Origin: Litorilinea aerophila | Lineage (GTDB): Bacteria > Chloroflexota > Anaerolineae > Caldilineales > Caldilineaceae | NCBI RefSeq assembly: GCF_006569185.2 | Contig: NZ_VIGC02000017.1 | Location: 62,001 to 126,000 of the forward strand | Length of the DNA: 64,000 bases | Reading direction: 5' to 3' | Shown: positions 48,982 through 60,223 of the stretch, in pieces | Position numbering within the stretch: the first letter of the stretch is position 1 | How the letters are laid out: every line of letters starts with the position of its first letter | Notes under the pieces: model-generated | What the model was told of the DNA's origin: nothing | Seen by the model: only the letters and a program-made list of their open reading frames with translations | Databases searched by the model: none | Program-made: the position numbers and the translations under genes

Positions 48982-51900
48982 TTACCGCCTTACAATAGGC
49001 AGATAAATCTGTTGCAGCTCTGTCGGCGGCTCAGTCACTACCCCGCCGACGACGGCGTTGGAACGGCCATCGGCGCTCCACAGGCCATTTTCCAGGCTGC
49101 GGGCCTGAACGACCACGTAGTAGGACTGTCCGGCTTGCAGGCGCAGATCGGTGCGCTCGACCTGATTATCTGCCGTATAGGTCCACCCCAACACATCCCG
49201 CCCGCCGGGAAAACTCCCAATGGCATACCGGTAGAGATCCACCTTGTCGCCGGCGACCGGCGTCCAGTTGGCTCGGAGATGACTCAGGCGGCCATCGGTC
49301 TCCGCCTGGACCTGGGGTGGGTGGGGTCGCAGGGTGGAGACAGCCGTGCCGAAGTCCACTTGAAACGTCTGCCCTGTACCCGCATAGGCGGGCATGCCCT
49401 CGCTGTCCATGGCCCCCTGGACTTCGGCCCGGTAGCTCCCTGGCAGGATCTGAGGGGTGAAGTCGTAGCTGGCCTGGAAACGGGTGGGGGAAAGCCACTG
49501 GCCGTCGGTGAAGCTGTAGTCCAGCCCGCCCCAACGGACGTATAGACGGTCTCTGACATACCACAGGTTCCCTCGGGTGTCCATGATAACTGGTCCTCCC
49601 GGTTCCGGCTGGATGTCCATCTGGGACCAGTTCTGGCCGTCAAACACGAGGATCTGCTGGGAACATGCCTTCATCCAGATGCGGCCTCGGGCATCCTCGG
49701 CAAGCCAGGAAACCTCGCAACTCAGAAGACCATTGGTCTCACTGGGTCCGTAGAAAGTCCAGCCCGCGCCGTCATACATGGCCACATACTTGCGCCGGTT
49801 CCAGTCGGGCTCATCGTACCGGTCCAGGGCCACCCATACCCGGCCTTGGCTGTCGGCGAAGAGGTCGGAAAACTGGCTGGTAGGCAGGCCACTGGATTGA
49901 TTGTATGTCCGCCAGGTCACGCCATCGAAGACGCTGAGGCCTTGCTCGGTGCGGAACCACATGCGCCCCTGGCCGTCGCGAGCAATAGCCATGACACTGT
50001 TGTGGACCAAACCTTCCGCTGTGGTGAACCGTCGCCACTGGACGCCGTCGTAGCGCCAGGCGCCGTTCCATGTGCCGAACCACATGTTCCCCTGCAGGTC
50101 TTCCCCAATGGAAGATATCCCTTCCATCCAACCCCCGGGCGTGATCTGGGCTGTGTAGGTGAGGACAGTGGCACCCTGCAGCCGGTACAGTCGAAGGTCA
50201 TTGTCGTTACGAGCGAACCACACATCACCATTGCTCGCACCATAGATGGCATTGATGGTACCCGTGATGCCTGCCTGGGCGTACCAATCCCTGCCATCGT
50301 AGTACCGGACGCCGGGATGCGCCCACCCGCCGGCCACCCACAGGCGACCGATGACATCCACCGCCATGGCCTGCACCGGATAATCCAGCATCTGTGCCAC
50401 CGTACCCCGCCGTGCATCATGAAAAAGGGCAGTGGGCATGGTTTCGGTGATCATGGGGCGACTGAAGTCCACCGTGAGCAGGCCTGTCTCGTCCCCCACC
50501 GGATCAGGCGAGAGGCTGACGTTGTGGGCGAAGGCGGGCGCCTCGGGGTCTGGTTCGCTACGCACCGGGGTGAAGGCCACCTTGGGCAGGGTGGAGCTGG
50601 GGGTATTGCAGGCGTTCTCATCGAAGGTGCAGTCCCGGATGCGGGCTGCGATCTGATTGGTAGGCAGGTTCCAGAAGTTGTTGGTCGCGTTGATGGTGAA
50701 GTTCTGGCTGCCCGGCGAGCTGTGCTCCACGTAGATCTCGTACTGGCCCTTGTTGCCGAAGAGGTTGTTGTCGGAGATGATCAGACTGCGCAGGCGGTAC
50801 CCCTGCAGGGAGATGCCGTTGCCCTGGTTGTCGATAATAGTATTGTAGCGAATACCATCCTGGGGCTGAACAAGCAGGAAATTCACCGAGGGCTGAGATT
50901 CATCTTCGGGAGTCCAGTCGTTATCCAGGAGTTGGCCGTTCACATCGAGACGCTGACCGTAGAATGCAGGGACAGCAGGGGTCCCCTGGCGGTTGTCAAT
51001 CCAGGCCACCAGATACTCGTTGCGGGTGGAGTTATAGACAACCTTGGGCGTAGAGACATAACTATTATCATCGTTCTCACCGGCAGTACGCAAGGTGATG
51101 GGGGTGCCAAGCAGCGCTCCTTGCGTATTGAGCCGTTGGACCATCACCTCATGAATGTTGCCACTTGATATTTCGGGTCCTTGCACCCAAGCGATCAGAA
51201 ATTCCTGCGCGCTCGAGTTGTAAGCCACAGCCGGTTGATAGGCTGCCACGTTCTGGGTGACCGTAATCGGCCCTGTTGCGGGCGTGCCATCCGCGTTTAA
51301 CAACATGCCCACCAGGGCACGTTCGCCCATGTCCAGTCCTCGCTCCCAGACTACCAGATAACGGCCATCGCCGTAGGCCGCTGCCGCGTTCCACAGTCTT
51401 CGCCCTTGAGGATCTTGGGTAATGGTGAAAGAGGTGCTGACCGTTAGTGAGGATGTGCTGCGGATCCAAGCTCCCCATAGTCGAGAAGAAAAGTTATCAC
51501 CCTGAAAAACCACCAATGTGCGGTCGTTTACCGGGTCGTAGGTGGCGTCGTAAAGAGATAGAGGGCCATACCATTCCTGCTGTTGTAAGTCCTGACCAAT
51601 CTGGATCGGATTGCCGAAAGGCGCAATGTCCGCGCTCAGGGCTTGAGCGTATAATCTCCAATCATCCACATTCCCCCCTTGCCACAGAAGAATGTGCTGT
51701 TGCGATTGAGAATGATATACTACTCTGGTATTTATGATAGAAGTCGACGTAATGATATTTAACGTCCCGGTGGGACTGCCAGAAATGCCCAAATTCTGGA
51801 GACATAGTTTTGCTTCTAATATACCGCGATTATATGGAACTCCAATTGATGCAGCAAGATAACTACCATCCGCTGGATTATACGCCAGCGTTGCCCTTTC

Positions 51901-54654
51901 AACACATTGCCAAGGAACCGGCGATGCTAGCGGTTGAGCTGTTCCTCCAAGTCGCTGGAATTTTGTGGCGAGGTTTTGCATTCCATCAGTATCGGACCAG
52001 GTCACGAGATAGTTATCCTGCTCTTGGTTATAAGCTATATCTATCGAATATAAATATACACTGCGATTCACATCTAGCCAGATATCACCCCCATTGCTTG
52101 CAATGAGATTCCCCTGGATGTCCACATTATGAAAGCCCGCAGCGTAGATGCTACCGCCGTTGTTCAGAATCACGTTGTTCCGAATACTTGGTAGTGTCAT
52201 TCGGGGATCGCTGCAGCACCACAGATGGATGGCCCATCCGCTGTTATCCTGGAAGATGTTGTTCGTGACCTCAGGCGAACCGGATCCGGTGATCCCTTCC
52301 CCCGTGTTCCGGAAGGTGTTGTAAGAGATGGTCGGCCGGCCGCCCTGGAGGTTGATGGCCGTGCTGTTGCGGGTGAACTGGCTGCGTTCGATGCGGGGCG
52401 AGCCGCCGTTGCCGTTGCTGCCCACCTGGATGGCCATGCCATTGTCCTGAAAGGTCGAGTCCGCGATATAGGGCGCCCGGCTGCCCAGGCTTGCGCCAAT
52501 AGCGGCACGCTCCACGATCACGTGTTGCAGCACACTACCCCCCTGGTAGTTGCCCTGGGGGTCGAACCAGGCGTCCATGGCGCTGTCGGTGAAGCGAATC
52601 CCGCTCCACCGGGTCCCAGTCACCGAGTTGGTGGTGAAGAGGATGGGCGCCTCAGCCGTCCCTCGGGCGATGAGGGTGCCGTCCACGCGGATGAACTTAT
52701 CCGGGTTGCCCTTGATGACCGTACCCGGCTGGATGGTCAGGGTAACACCCTGGCCCACAATGACCGTGCCATTGAGGATGTAGGTCTTATCTGCCGTCCA
52801 GACCGTGTCCTCCACATACATGGTGTTGCCCAGCACTTCCTCACCGCTGCGCACGGTCAGGGTGAAGGGCAGGGACAGTTGGTAGCCGTTGTCGCCGTTC
52901 AGGACCAGGTTGAACAGAATGGGGTGGTTGTAGGGTGCGTTGCCGGCCAGGGTCAGGCCAAAGGGATCTGCGGCGTTGCTGCCCATCTGGCCGCTGTCCA
53001 CGGAGCCAAAGGTCCCCTGGCCATCAGTCACTGTAGCGTAAGGATCACTGGTGGTCAACGTGCCCACCAGGTTGGCTGCCGGCACCCACAGGTTGCGTAG
53101 GGTCAGGGCCAGCAAAAAGGATTGACCGGGCTCGGGCCGGGCCCCACTTACGCCATCGATGGCGTAACTCTCGACCCGTGCGTTCGGCTGGGGCGTGGTC
53201 CCCAGCGCAGCAGCCGCGTCCAGACGTCCATAGCCCAGCTGTCCGACCAGTGTGGGGTTCAGGGAATCAATCGAAAAGGCGGTGTTCAACAGCTGCCATT
53301 TCACCAATTCGGGCGACCAGTCTGGGTGGGCGCTGCGCAGCAGGCCCGCTACACCGGCCACCATAGAGGCAGAGAGGCTGGTGCCATCCACCGTGACATA
53401 GCCGCCGATTTGAGTGGTGCGGATAAGCTCACCTGGGGCCGCGATGTCAACCCAGGGGCCAAAGTTGGAGAAAACCGATTTTTGGTCGTTTTGGCCCGTG
53501 GAGGCTACGGCGATGACTTCGGGATAGGCAGCAGGGTAGAAAGGGGTTGTCGAGTCGTCGTTACCGGCGCCGGCCACCACGACCGCGGTGGTGGCTGCCT
53601 CTTGAATGGCGTCCCGCACCAGGGCGGAATCTGCATAGCCGCCCAAGGAGACATTGATGATCCGGGCTCCATTGGAAGCAGCATAGACGATGGCCTCGGC
53701 AATATCCGAGTAGTTGGCAATACCGGAGGACTGCATGGCCTTCAACACCATAAGGCGACACGACCAGCACAATCCCGCTACGCCGCTGCCGTTGTCAGTG
53801 CTTGCGGCAATAACGCCGGCCACCTGGGTCCCATGACCATTATCATCCTCGATTTGGGGCGAATCGTTGATAGAATTCCAGCCATGCAGATCGTCCACGT
53901 ACCCGTTGAGATCGTCATCCTGGCCGTTGTTGGGCACTTCCGCGCTGTTGACCCAAAGCTGACCGCTAAGATCGGGATGGTCAGTGTCGATGCCGGAATC
54001 GATGACGGCGATAATGACCTGATTGCTCCCTGTGGTGGCATCCCAGGCGTTGGGAGCCCCTACATGGGGCAGATACCATTGTTGTGGGTACTCCGGATCG
54101 TTGGGGACTCGGACGGCTCGGGCCACGTAGTCAGGTTCTGCATACTCCACATTGGGGTCGGTCCGTAACAGAGCCAGGGCATGATCCAGGGGGATCTGGC
54201 CTGTCATGCGCAGGCGATAGATACGTTCCAGGCCACGATGGGAAGATTCTGGATGTTGGGCCGCCTGAACAGTGCCCATGGCAGGCGCAAAGAGGGGCTC
54301 TACGTCTACCACGCCCAGGCTATTCAGGGTACTCGCCAGGGATGAAGCCTGGACTTCTCCATCCTGCCCCTGGACGCGAAGGTCCACCCCGGAGCGAACC
54401 TTCACAATCATGCGGTCCCGGGCATACTCGATCCAGGGGTCGGTGCTGACGACGATGGTCCCAGCATCGGTTTCAATACCGGTGACAGCTGACAGGGTTG
54501 AATCCAACTGGGCTGGCAGTGATGCAACCACCGGCTCTGATTGCATCACTGCCAGTAGAATTGACAGCAAAAGGAGAGCAGAAAACCCCGCCACAGCCAG
54601 AACCAACGCCGGGGTCCGATATGGATGAAGTTGCCGAGGGGAATGAATGTTCAC
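48982..54654 (-). CDS. Giant surface subtilase with beta-helix and propeller domains (1890 aa)
   Basis: The start is GTG 54654, 9 bases after GGAGG; a TTG at 54672 overlaps that site. An N-terminal membrane/signal helix (LVLAVAGFSALLLLSILLA) is followed by an I9-like prodomain (ARDRMIVKVRSG, PNVEYAEPDYV). The S8 triad is Asp219 (AVIDSGIDTDHPDL), His274 (DNGHGTQVAGVIA) and Ser426 (DGTSLSASMVAG). Then come an Ig-like domain, a parallel beta-helix (VIVGQGVTLTIQPGTVIKG and following rungs), a region of repeated LVVWERG/YLVAWID strands, a second short helix piece, and seven-bladed-propeller-type repeats with DGQGRMWFR, DSQGRVWVAL and DARGRIWMK. A fibronectin-III-like end precedes the tail QQIYLPIVRR. 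Secreted or cell-surface peptidase. Monocistronic. Confidence 0.9.
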   Translation of the reverse strand: MNIHSPRQLHPYRTPALVLAVAGFSALLLLSILLAVMQSEPVVASLPAQLDSTLSAVTGIETDAGTIVVSTDPWIEYARDRMIVKVRSGVDLRVQGQDGEVQASSLASTLNSLGVVDVEPLFAPAMGTVQAAQHPESSHRGLERIYRLRMTGQIPLDHALALLRTDPNVEYAEPDYVARAVRVPNDPEYPQQWYLPHVGAPNAWDATTGSNQVIIAVIDSGIDTDHPDLSGQLWVNSAEVPNNGQDDDLNGYVDDLHGWNSINDSPQIEDDNGHGTQVAGVIAASTDNGSGVAGLCWSCRLMVLKAMQSSGIANYSDIAEAIVYAASNGARIINVSLGGYADSALVRDAIQEAATTAVVVAGAGNDDSTTPFYPAAYPEVIAVASTGQNDQKSVFSNFGPWVDIAAPGELIRTTQIGGYVTVDGTSLSASMVAGVAGLLRSAHPDWSPELVKWQLLNTAFSIDSLNPTLVGQLGYGRLDAAAALGTTPQPNARVESYAIDGVSGARPEPGQSFLLALTLRNLWVPAANLVGTLTTSDPYATVTDGQGTFGSVDSGQMGSNAADPFGLTLAGNAPYNHPILFNLVLNGDNGYQLSLPFTLTVRSGEEVLGNTMYVEDTVWTADKTYILNGTVIVGQGVTLTIQPGTVIKGNPDKFIRVDGTLIARGTAEAPILFTTNSVTGTRWSGIRFTDSAMDAWFDPQGNYQGGSVLQHVIVERAAIGASLGSRAPYIADSTFQDNGMAIQVGSNGNGGSPRIERSQFTRNSTAINLQGGRPTISYNTFRNTGEGITGSGSPEVTNNIFQDNSGWAIHLWCCSDPRMTLPSIRNNVILNNGGSIYAAGFHNVDIQGNLIASNGGDIWLDVNRSVYLYSIDIAYNQEQDNYLVTWSDTDGMQNLATKFQRLGGTAQPLASPVPWQCVERATLAYNPADGSYLAASIGVPYNRGILEAKLCLQNLGISGSPTGTLNIITSTSIINTRVVYHSQSQQHILLWQGGNVDDWRLYAQALSADIAPFGNPIQIGQDLQQQEWYGPLSLYDATYDPVNDRTLVVFQGDNFSSRLWGAWIRSTSSLTVSTSFTITQDPQGRRLWNAAAAYGDGRYLVVWERGLDMGERALVGMLLNADGTPATGPITVTQNVAAYQPAVAYNSSAQEFLIAWVQGPEISSGNIHEVMVQRLNTQGALLGTPITLRTAGENDDNSYVSTPKVVYNSTRNEYLVAWIDNRQGTPAVPAFYGQRLDVNGQLLDNDWTPEDESQPSVNFLLVQPQDGIRYNTIIDNQGNGISLQGYRLRSLIISDNNLFGNKGQYEIYVEHSSPGSQNFTINATNNFWNLPTNQIAARIRDCTFDENACNTPSSTLPKVAFTPVRSEPDPEAPAFAHNVSLSPDPVGDETGLLTVDFSRPMITETMPTALFHDARRGTVAQMLDYPVQAMAVDVIGRLWVAGGWAHPGVRYYDGRDWYAQAGITGTINAIYGASNGDVWFARNDNDLRLYRLQGATVLTYTAQITPGGWMEGISSIGEDLQGNMWFGTWNGAWRYDGVQWRRFTTAEGLVHNSVMAIARDGQGRMWFRTEQGLSVFDGVTWRTYNQSSGLPTSQFSDLFADSQGRVWVALDRYDEPDWNRRKYVAMYDGAGWTFYGPSETNGLLSCEVSWLAEDARGRIWMKACSQQILVFDGQNWSQMDIQPEPGGPVIMDTRGNLWYVRDRLYVRWGGLDYSFTDGQWLSPTRFQASYDFTPQILPGSYRAEVQGAMDSEGMPAYAGTGQTFQVDFGTAVSTLRPHPPQVQAETDGRLSHLRANWTPVAGDKVDLYRYAIGSFPGGRDVLGWTYTADNQVERTDLRLQAGQSYYVVVQARSLENGLWSADGRSNAVVGGVVTEPPTELQQIYLPIVRR

Positions 54655-54688
54655 GGGTACAATCCTCCACAATGGTCTTCAGGCCCGC

Positions 54689-55072
54689 TTAGCGTTCGAT
54701 CAGGGGCAGGTAAACCTTGCGAATGATGAGGTTCCCAGGCACCAAGATCTCCGGTCCATCACCCTCTTTTACATGGAGCGGCGCATCTTCAGACAACTCA
54801 AAACTTACAGTAGCAGTCGGGTTAACGCTCACAGTGACTTCATAGGCGCCCAGGGCAGCCTGGCTGGTATTGAGGATCAATTCAACGTTGCCGGCCGGAT
54901 CGGTCATAAATGTCTGAAGAACCCGTCCGTTGATGGAAACGATGGCCGTGCTGTTGGGTGGATAGTTACTACCGGTCAGTGTAAAGAAGCTGCCAGGACG
55001 CCCACTGGAATGGTTGATGGTGAGGAGGGGCGCCAGATTACTATTGATAGGTTGCTTCTTTCCCTTAACCTG
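54689..55072 (-). pseudogene. 3' remnant of a secreted protein with IPT-like domain and YLPLIER tail
   Basis: This frame is open after an in-frame TGA at 55073-55075 and has no start codon until ATG 54907, which would begin inside a domain. The encoded 127 residues contain GRPGSFFTLTGSNYPPNSTA and GAYEVTVSVNPTATVSFEL, an Ig/IPT-like sandwich, and end RKVYLPLIER, the same type of C-terminal tail as the giant subtilase. The upstream DNA in other frames is AT-rich and not obviously coding, so a 5' deletion, not a simple frameshift, is likely. Decaying copy of another surface protein gene. Confidence 0.6.
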
Positions 55073-55351
55073 TCACGAACGACAGTGTCCACACTAAACT
55101 GTATTTTGCATGGGATTGATTGGCCTGTAAACCCTATCCACTCAAATTTTCGAAAATTGAAAATGAGCATTACAGTGGAGGCATAAACATCACTGTAAAA
55201 ACCCGGGATGTTCTCTTCAGCAAAACCTTCACGCAAACACCCGCCCAGATCGACCACTGCCAGGCCCAATAGGAATCGGGCCTGGCAGTAGTCGAGTGAA
55301 AAAATAGTCGGTTGAATGCAGTCAGTCAGGTACGATGCGCCTGATAGTTCC
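55073..55351. other. AT-richer gap, nothing recognised
   Basis: Sequence between the VOC-gene stop and the secreted-protein remnant. It is lower in GC than the flanks, holds the inverted pair ATTTTCGAAAAT at about 55145-55156, and shows no gene. It may be eroded coding DNA of the truncated secreted protein. Confidence 0.35.
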
Positions 55352-56218
55352 TCACCGCCCGGCGCGCAACACCACCCCGTTGCGGGACGGATCGTGGAGA
55401 AACCAGCCGCCATCCCGGGCCTGGGGGATCAGCCCCGCGGCCTGGATCCGGGCCAGCACGGCTTCCAGGGCCTCGGCGTCCGGCAGGACGATCTCGTAGT
55501 GGAGCAGCCGGGCCGCATCCTCCGGCGGGGGTGGGGCGCCCCGGCCCGCCCAGATGTTCAACCCCAGGTGGTGGTGATACCCCCCGGCCGAGACAAAGCT
55601 GGCCGAGCGGTCGAAACGTTGCATCAACGTGAAACCCAGCACGCCACAGTAGAACGCCTCCGCCGCCTCCAGCTCCGCCACGTGCAGATGCACATGCCCC
55701 ACGATGGTCTCCGCCGGCATGGCCGCCCCGCCGCCACCCCCAGGGGCCAGCTCAGCCAGAATCCCCTCCACATCCAGGGGATCCACGGTCATGGCCAGCT
55801 CCATTCCCCGAGGCGTGGACACCATGGGCCACTCCGCCCGGGGCCGATCCCGGTAGATTTCGATGCCATGGCCGTCCGGATCGGTGAGGTAGAGGGCTTC
55901 GCTGACCCCATGGTCGCTGGCCCCGGCAATGGGGGTGCGGGTTTCCAGCAGGTGGCGCAAGGTTCGGGCCAACGCCAGGCGAGAGGGCAACAACAGGGCG
56001 AAATGGTAGAGGCCCGTCCGCCCCCGCTGCACCGGTCGGGCCCCGGGCTGTTCCACCAGGCAGAGCAGATCCGGCCCGCCGGCCCCCAGGAACGCGGCAC
56101 CTCCCTCCTGCCGGTGGAGCTGCAGGCCGATACGGTGCCGATAATAGTCCAGGGAACGGCCCAGGTCGGCCACGCAGAGGGTCACCATCCCCATGGTCGT
56201 CTCCGGGTGAATGGTCAT
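55352..56218 (-). CDS. VOC-family protein, CatE-like extradiol dioxygenase
   Basis: The start ATG 56218 follows AAAGGAG by 8 bases and overlaps the upstream stop by ATGA. The 288-residue protein has two tandem vicinal-oxygen-chelate modules: MGMVTLCVADLGRSLDYYRH ... LYHFALLLPSR ... YLTDPDGHGIEIYRD, and ETIVGHVHLHVAELEAAEAF ... LHYEIVLPD ... WFLHDPSRNGVVL. Candidate Fe ligands are in HVHLHV, LHYEIVL and the module ends. Size matches CatE (catechol-2,3-dioxygenase-like) of Bacillus. Substrate not shown. Forms a two-gene unit with the DUF3565 gene. Confidence 0.85.
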   Translation of the reverse strand: MTIHPETTMGMVTLCVADLGRSLDYYRHRIGLQLHRQEGGAAFLGAGGPDLLCLVEQPGARPVQRGRTGLYHFALLLPSRLALARTLRHLLETRTPIAGASDHGVSEALYLTDPDGHGIEIYRDRPRAEWPMVSTPRGMELAMTVDPLDVEGILAELAPGGGGGAAMPAETIVGHVHLHVAELEAAEAFYCGVLGFTLMQRFDRSASFVSAGGYHHHLGLNIWAGRGAPPPPEDAARLLHYEIVLPDAEALEAVLARIQAAGLIPQARDGGWFLHDPSRNGVVLRAGR

Positions 56219-56433
56219 GTCACAGGCTCCTTTCGGTTGGCTGCCGGCCCGGAAGCGCATTCTTTGCACGTGAGCCAGTAACCAATGAACCGTCTCCGTC
56301 CTTCCTCGGTCAACACCCAGGGCCGCTGGCTCCAGGGGGGATCATGGCGCACGTGGATGGTATGGCCACAGGAGAGCTCGGCCACCCAATCGCCCACATC
56401 GTCCTGGTGAAAGCCGACGATTTGACGTTCCAT
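56215..56433 (-). CDS. DUF3565 protein (pressure-regulated type)
   Basis: The start ATG 56433 has GGAGG 9 bases upstream. The 72-residue protein (ERQIVGFHQDDVGDWVAELS, CGHTIHVRHDPPW, FIGYWLTCKEC) is a full DUF3565 domain with C-G-H and C-x2-C that could bind one zinc. Function unknown. It overlaps the VOC gene by ATGA, implying joint translation. Confidence 0.83.
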   Translation of the reverse strand: MERQIVGFHQDDVGDWVAELSCGHTIHVRHDPPWSQRPWVLTEEGRRRFIGYWLTCKECASGPAANRKEPVT

Positions 56434-56494
56434 CCCGCGCCACCTCCATGCCATGGCATCATCAGTGTCATCTGTGGCTCCTGTGGATCCACGT

Positions 56495-57325
56495 TCAGTG
56501 GAAGACGGCCAGGATCTCCCGGACTTCATTGCGGTTGGCGCCGTCGCAGCTGATGTGACGCCGGACCGTCAGCCGCCTTTTTTCCCGTGCCCGGGCATAG
56601 GCCTGGGCCGTGAAGTCGGTGTCGTGGTTGGAGATCACCACCGGCACGCCCCGGGCCGCCAGTTCCTGGGCCAGCTCGGCCAGGCGCAGCTGTTCCGCCG
56701 GGCCAAAGCCATCCTTGCTGTAGCCGGTGAAGTTGGCCGTGGCGGACAGGGGCACATAGGGCGGGTCACAGTAGACCACGTCGCCCACCTGGGCGGCGGA
56801 CAGGGTCTCCACAAAGTCGGCCACCTGAAACTCCAGCCTGGCTCGCCGGGCCTTCTCCAGAAACGCCTCCATCTCCGCTTCGGGAAAGTAGGGCCGCTTG
56901 TAGCGGCCAAAGGGGACGTTGAACTGGCCACTGGCGTTGTAGCGGCAGAGCCCGTTGTAGCCGTGGCGGTTCAGGTAGAGGAAGAGCGCGGCCCGCTCCC
57001 GGGGATCCTGGCTGCGGTTGAAACGATCCCGGTACTCGTAGTAGACCGGGCGCTGGTTGGTCTCTGGGGTGAAGAAGCGCTGGCAGTAGCGGATGAAAGC
57101 CTCGCCCTCCTGCTGCAGCTGACGGTACAGCCCGATCAGATCCGGGTTGGCGTCGGCCAGCAGGTAGTGGTCGTAGTCGGTGTTCAGGAAGACCGCGCCC
57201 GAGCCCACAAAGGGCTCGATCAGGCGGCGACCCGGCGGCAACACTTCTTTGATGTGGGCCACGATACGCAGTTTGCCGCCCGCCCACTTCAAAAAGGGTT
57301 TGACTTTGGCTGCATTGCTGTCCAT
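56495..57325 (-). CDS. dam: Dam-type DNA adenine (N6) methyltransferase
   Basis: The start ATG 57325 is placed before PFLKWAGGKLRIVAHI, the N-terminal SAM-binding motif of the D12 class. The 276-residue protein has IEPFVGSGAVFLNTDYDHYL, DVVYCDPPYVPLSATANFTG (catalytic DPPY 187-190) and VPVVISNHDTDFT. It belongs to the Dam/DpnIIA group, which modifies GATC in known members (EC 2.1.1.72). No restriction enzyme gene is beside it, so it is an orphan methylase. It lies 11 bases after the TDH-like gene and may share its transcript, though the functional link is unclear. Confidence 0.92.
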   Translation of the reverse strand: MDSNAAKVKPFLKWAGGKLRIVAHIKEVLPPGRRLIEPFVGSGAVFLNTDYDHYLLADANPDLIGLYRQLQQEGEAFIRYCQRFFTPETNQRPVYYEYRDRFNRSQDPRERAALFLYLNRHGYNGLCRYNASGQFNVPFGRYKRPYFPEAEMEAFLEKARRARLEFQVADFVETLSAAQVGDVVYCDPPYVPLSATANFTGYSKDGFGPAEQLRLAELAQELAARGVPVVISNHDTDFTAQAYARAREKRRLTVRRHISCDGANRNEVREILAVFH

Positions 57326-57336
57326 GGCCAACCTGT

Positions 57337-58371
57337 TCAATTGCCCCCGCCCTGGGGAGACCGGCGGTAGCGGGCCTGGATGTTGGGGAAGAGATACTCC
57401 TGAAAGGCCCGGTCCACATCGTACTGGGGCTGCCAACCCCAATCCACCCGCGCCGCGCTGTCGTCCAGGTCCGCCGGCCAGCTGTCGATGATGGCCTCCC
57501 GCTTGGGGTCCGGCGCAAAGGTGATCTGGGCATCGGGGAAGGCCTGCAGCACCCGCTCCCGGATCTGTCCGGCGGAGAGGCTGAAGCTGGTGACGTTGTA
57601 GACCAGGCGGGTGAGCCGCTCCCGGGGCGCCTGGCCCAGCTGCAGCAGGGCGTGGACCGCATCGGGCATGGCCATGAAGGGGATGCGGGCCTCCGGCCGC
57701 ACGAAGCAGGCGTAGGGCTCTCCTTTGGCCGCGGCGTGGATCATCTCCGGGCCGTAGTCGCTGGTGCCGCCCGAGGGCAGGGTGAAGGCGCTGATGAGCC
57801 CGGGAAAGCGCACACAGCGGAAGTCGATGGTCACGGGCTGTTGCGCGGCCAGCTGGCGGTAATGTCGGCTGTAGTAGATGCCCAGCATCTCGCAGTAGAG
57901 CTTGTTGCAACCGTACATGGTGCGGGGCTGGTTCCACTCGAACTCCCGCACCCGCTGATAGAGCTGCTTGCTCTCCCGGTCCGGCATGCCGTAGATGGCG
58001 ATGGAACTGGGGAAGATGAACTGGATGGAGCGGTTGCGCCACTGGCTCTGCTCCGTGGCCAGGCGCAAGAGCCCCAGGGTCCCCTCCACATTGATCTGGT
58101 GGGCCATCTCCGGCGTGACCTCGCTGCGGGTGGAGAGGAGCGCGGCCAGGTGGTAGATGACCTCGATGTCGAACTCGCTCACCAGCCGGGCCAGCAGGTG
58201 GGTGTCCAGCAGGTCCCCCTGGACGTGGGTGGAGAGGCCCTGGATCTCCGGGGGCAGCGGCTGGAGGTCCAGGGTCAACAGAAGATGGTTGCCCGACTGG
58301 GAGAGCTGTTTCACCAGGGCATGGCCCACCTCGCCGCTGGCACCGGTGATGAGGATCGCTTTCTTGCGCAT
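57337..58371 (-). CDS. tdh: L-threonine 3-dehydrogenase, SDR/epimerase type
   Basis: The 344-residue protein is an extended short-chain dehydrogenase with NAD loop GASGEVG (10-16), IYHLAALLSTRSE, PSSIAIYG, the Y153-x3-K157 pair (MYGCNKLYCE), DFRCVRFPGLIS and TSDYGPEMIHAA. These are features of the epimerase-like threonine dehydrogenases (EC 1.1.1.103). The gene next to it encodes KBL, the second step of the same pathway, 7 bases away, which settles the assignment. Product 2-amino-3-ketobutyrate passes to KBL. Cytoplasmic. Confidence 0.92.
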   Translation of the reverse strand: MRKKAILITGASGEVGHALVKQLSQSGNHLLLTLDLQPLPPEIQGLSTHVQGDLLDTHLLARLVSEFDIEVIYHLAALLSTRSEVTPEMAHQINVEGTLGLLRLATEQSQWRNRSIQFIFPSSIAIYGMPDRESKQLYQRVREFEWNQPRTMYGCNKLYCEMLGIYYSRHYRQLAAQQPVTIDFRCVRFPGLISAFTLPSGGTSDYGPEMIHAAAKGEPYACFVRPEARIPFMAMPDAVHALLQLGQAPRERLTRLVYNVTSFSLSAGQIRERVLQAFPDAQITFAPDPKREAIIDSWPADLDDSAARVDWGWQPQYDVDRAFQEYLFPNIQARYRRSPQGGGN

Positions 58372-58378
58372 TGGATGG

Positions 58379-59566
<1,188 letters not shown>

Positions 59567-59694
59567 GGGTCATTTCCTTTGGGTGCAGCACAGTGGCTCC
59601 AGGATTGGGATCGTTCCGGATGCGCTTCTCCTCCCCATCGTACCCCGAGAGAGGGGCGGCCGTCAATCTGTTTCCTGCCCGCGCCGGACATCCA
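59567..59694. other. Leader of the kbl-tdh-dam unit
   Basis: 128 bases between the kbl start and the tandem array. It should contain the minus-strand promoter. No clear consensus was seen. Confidence 0.3.
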
Positions 59695-60178
<484 letters not shown>

Positions 60179-60223
60179 AACCGGGTGGACGGTCGGCCGT
60201 GAATGTAGTACCATTGGCCCACC

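Noticed and set aside
56495-58042. A 515-codon reading of the Dam gene including upstream sequence
   Set aside because: The first 239 codons are out of frame with the TDH gene that occupies the region; the D12 methylase motif starts right after ATG 57325.
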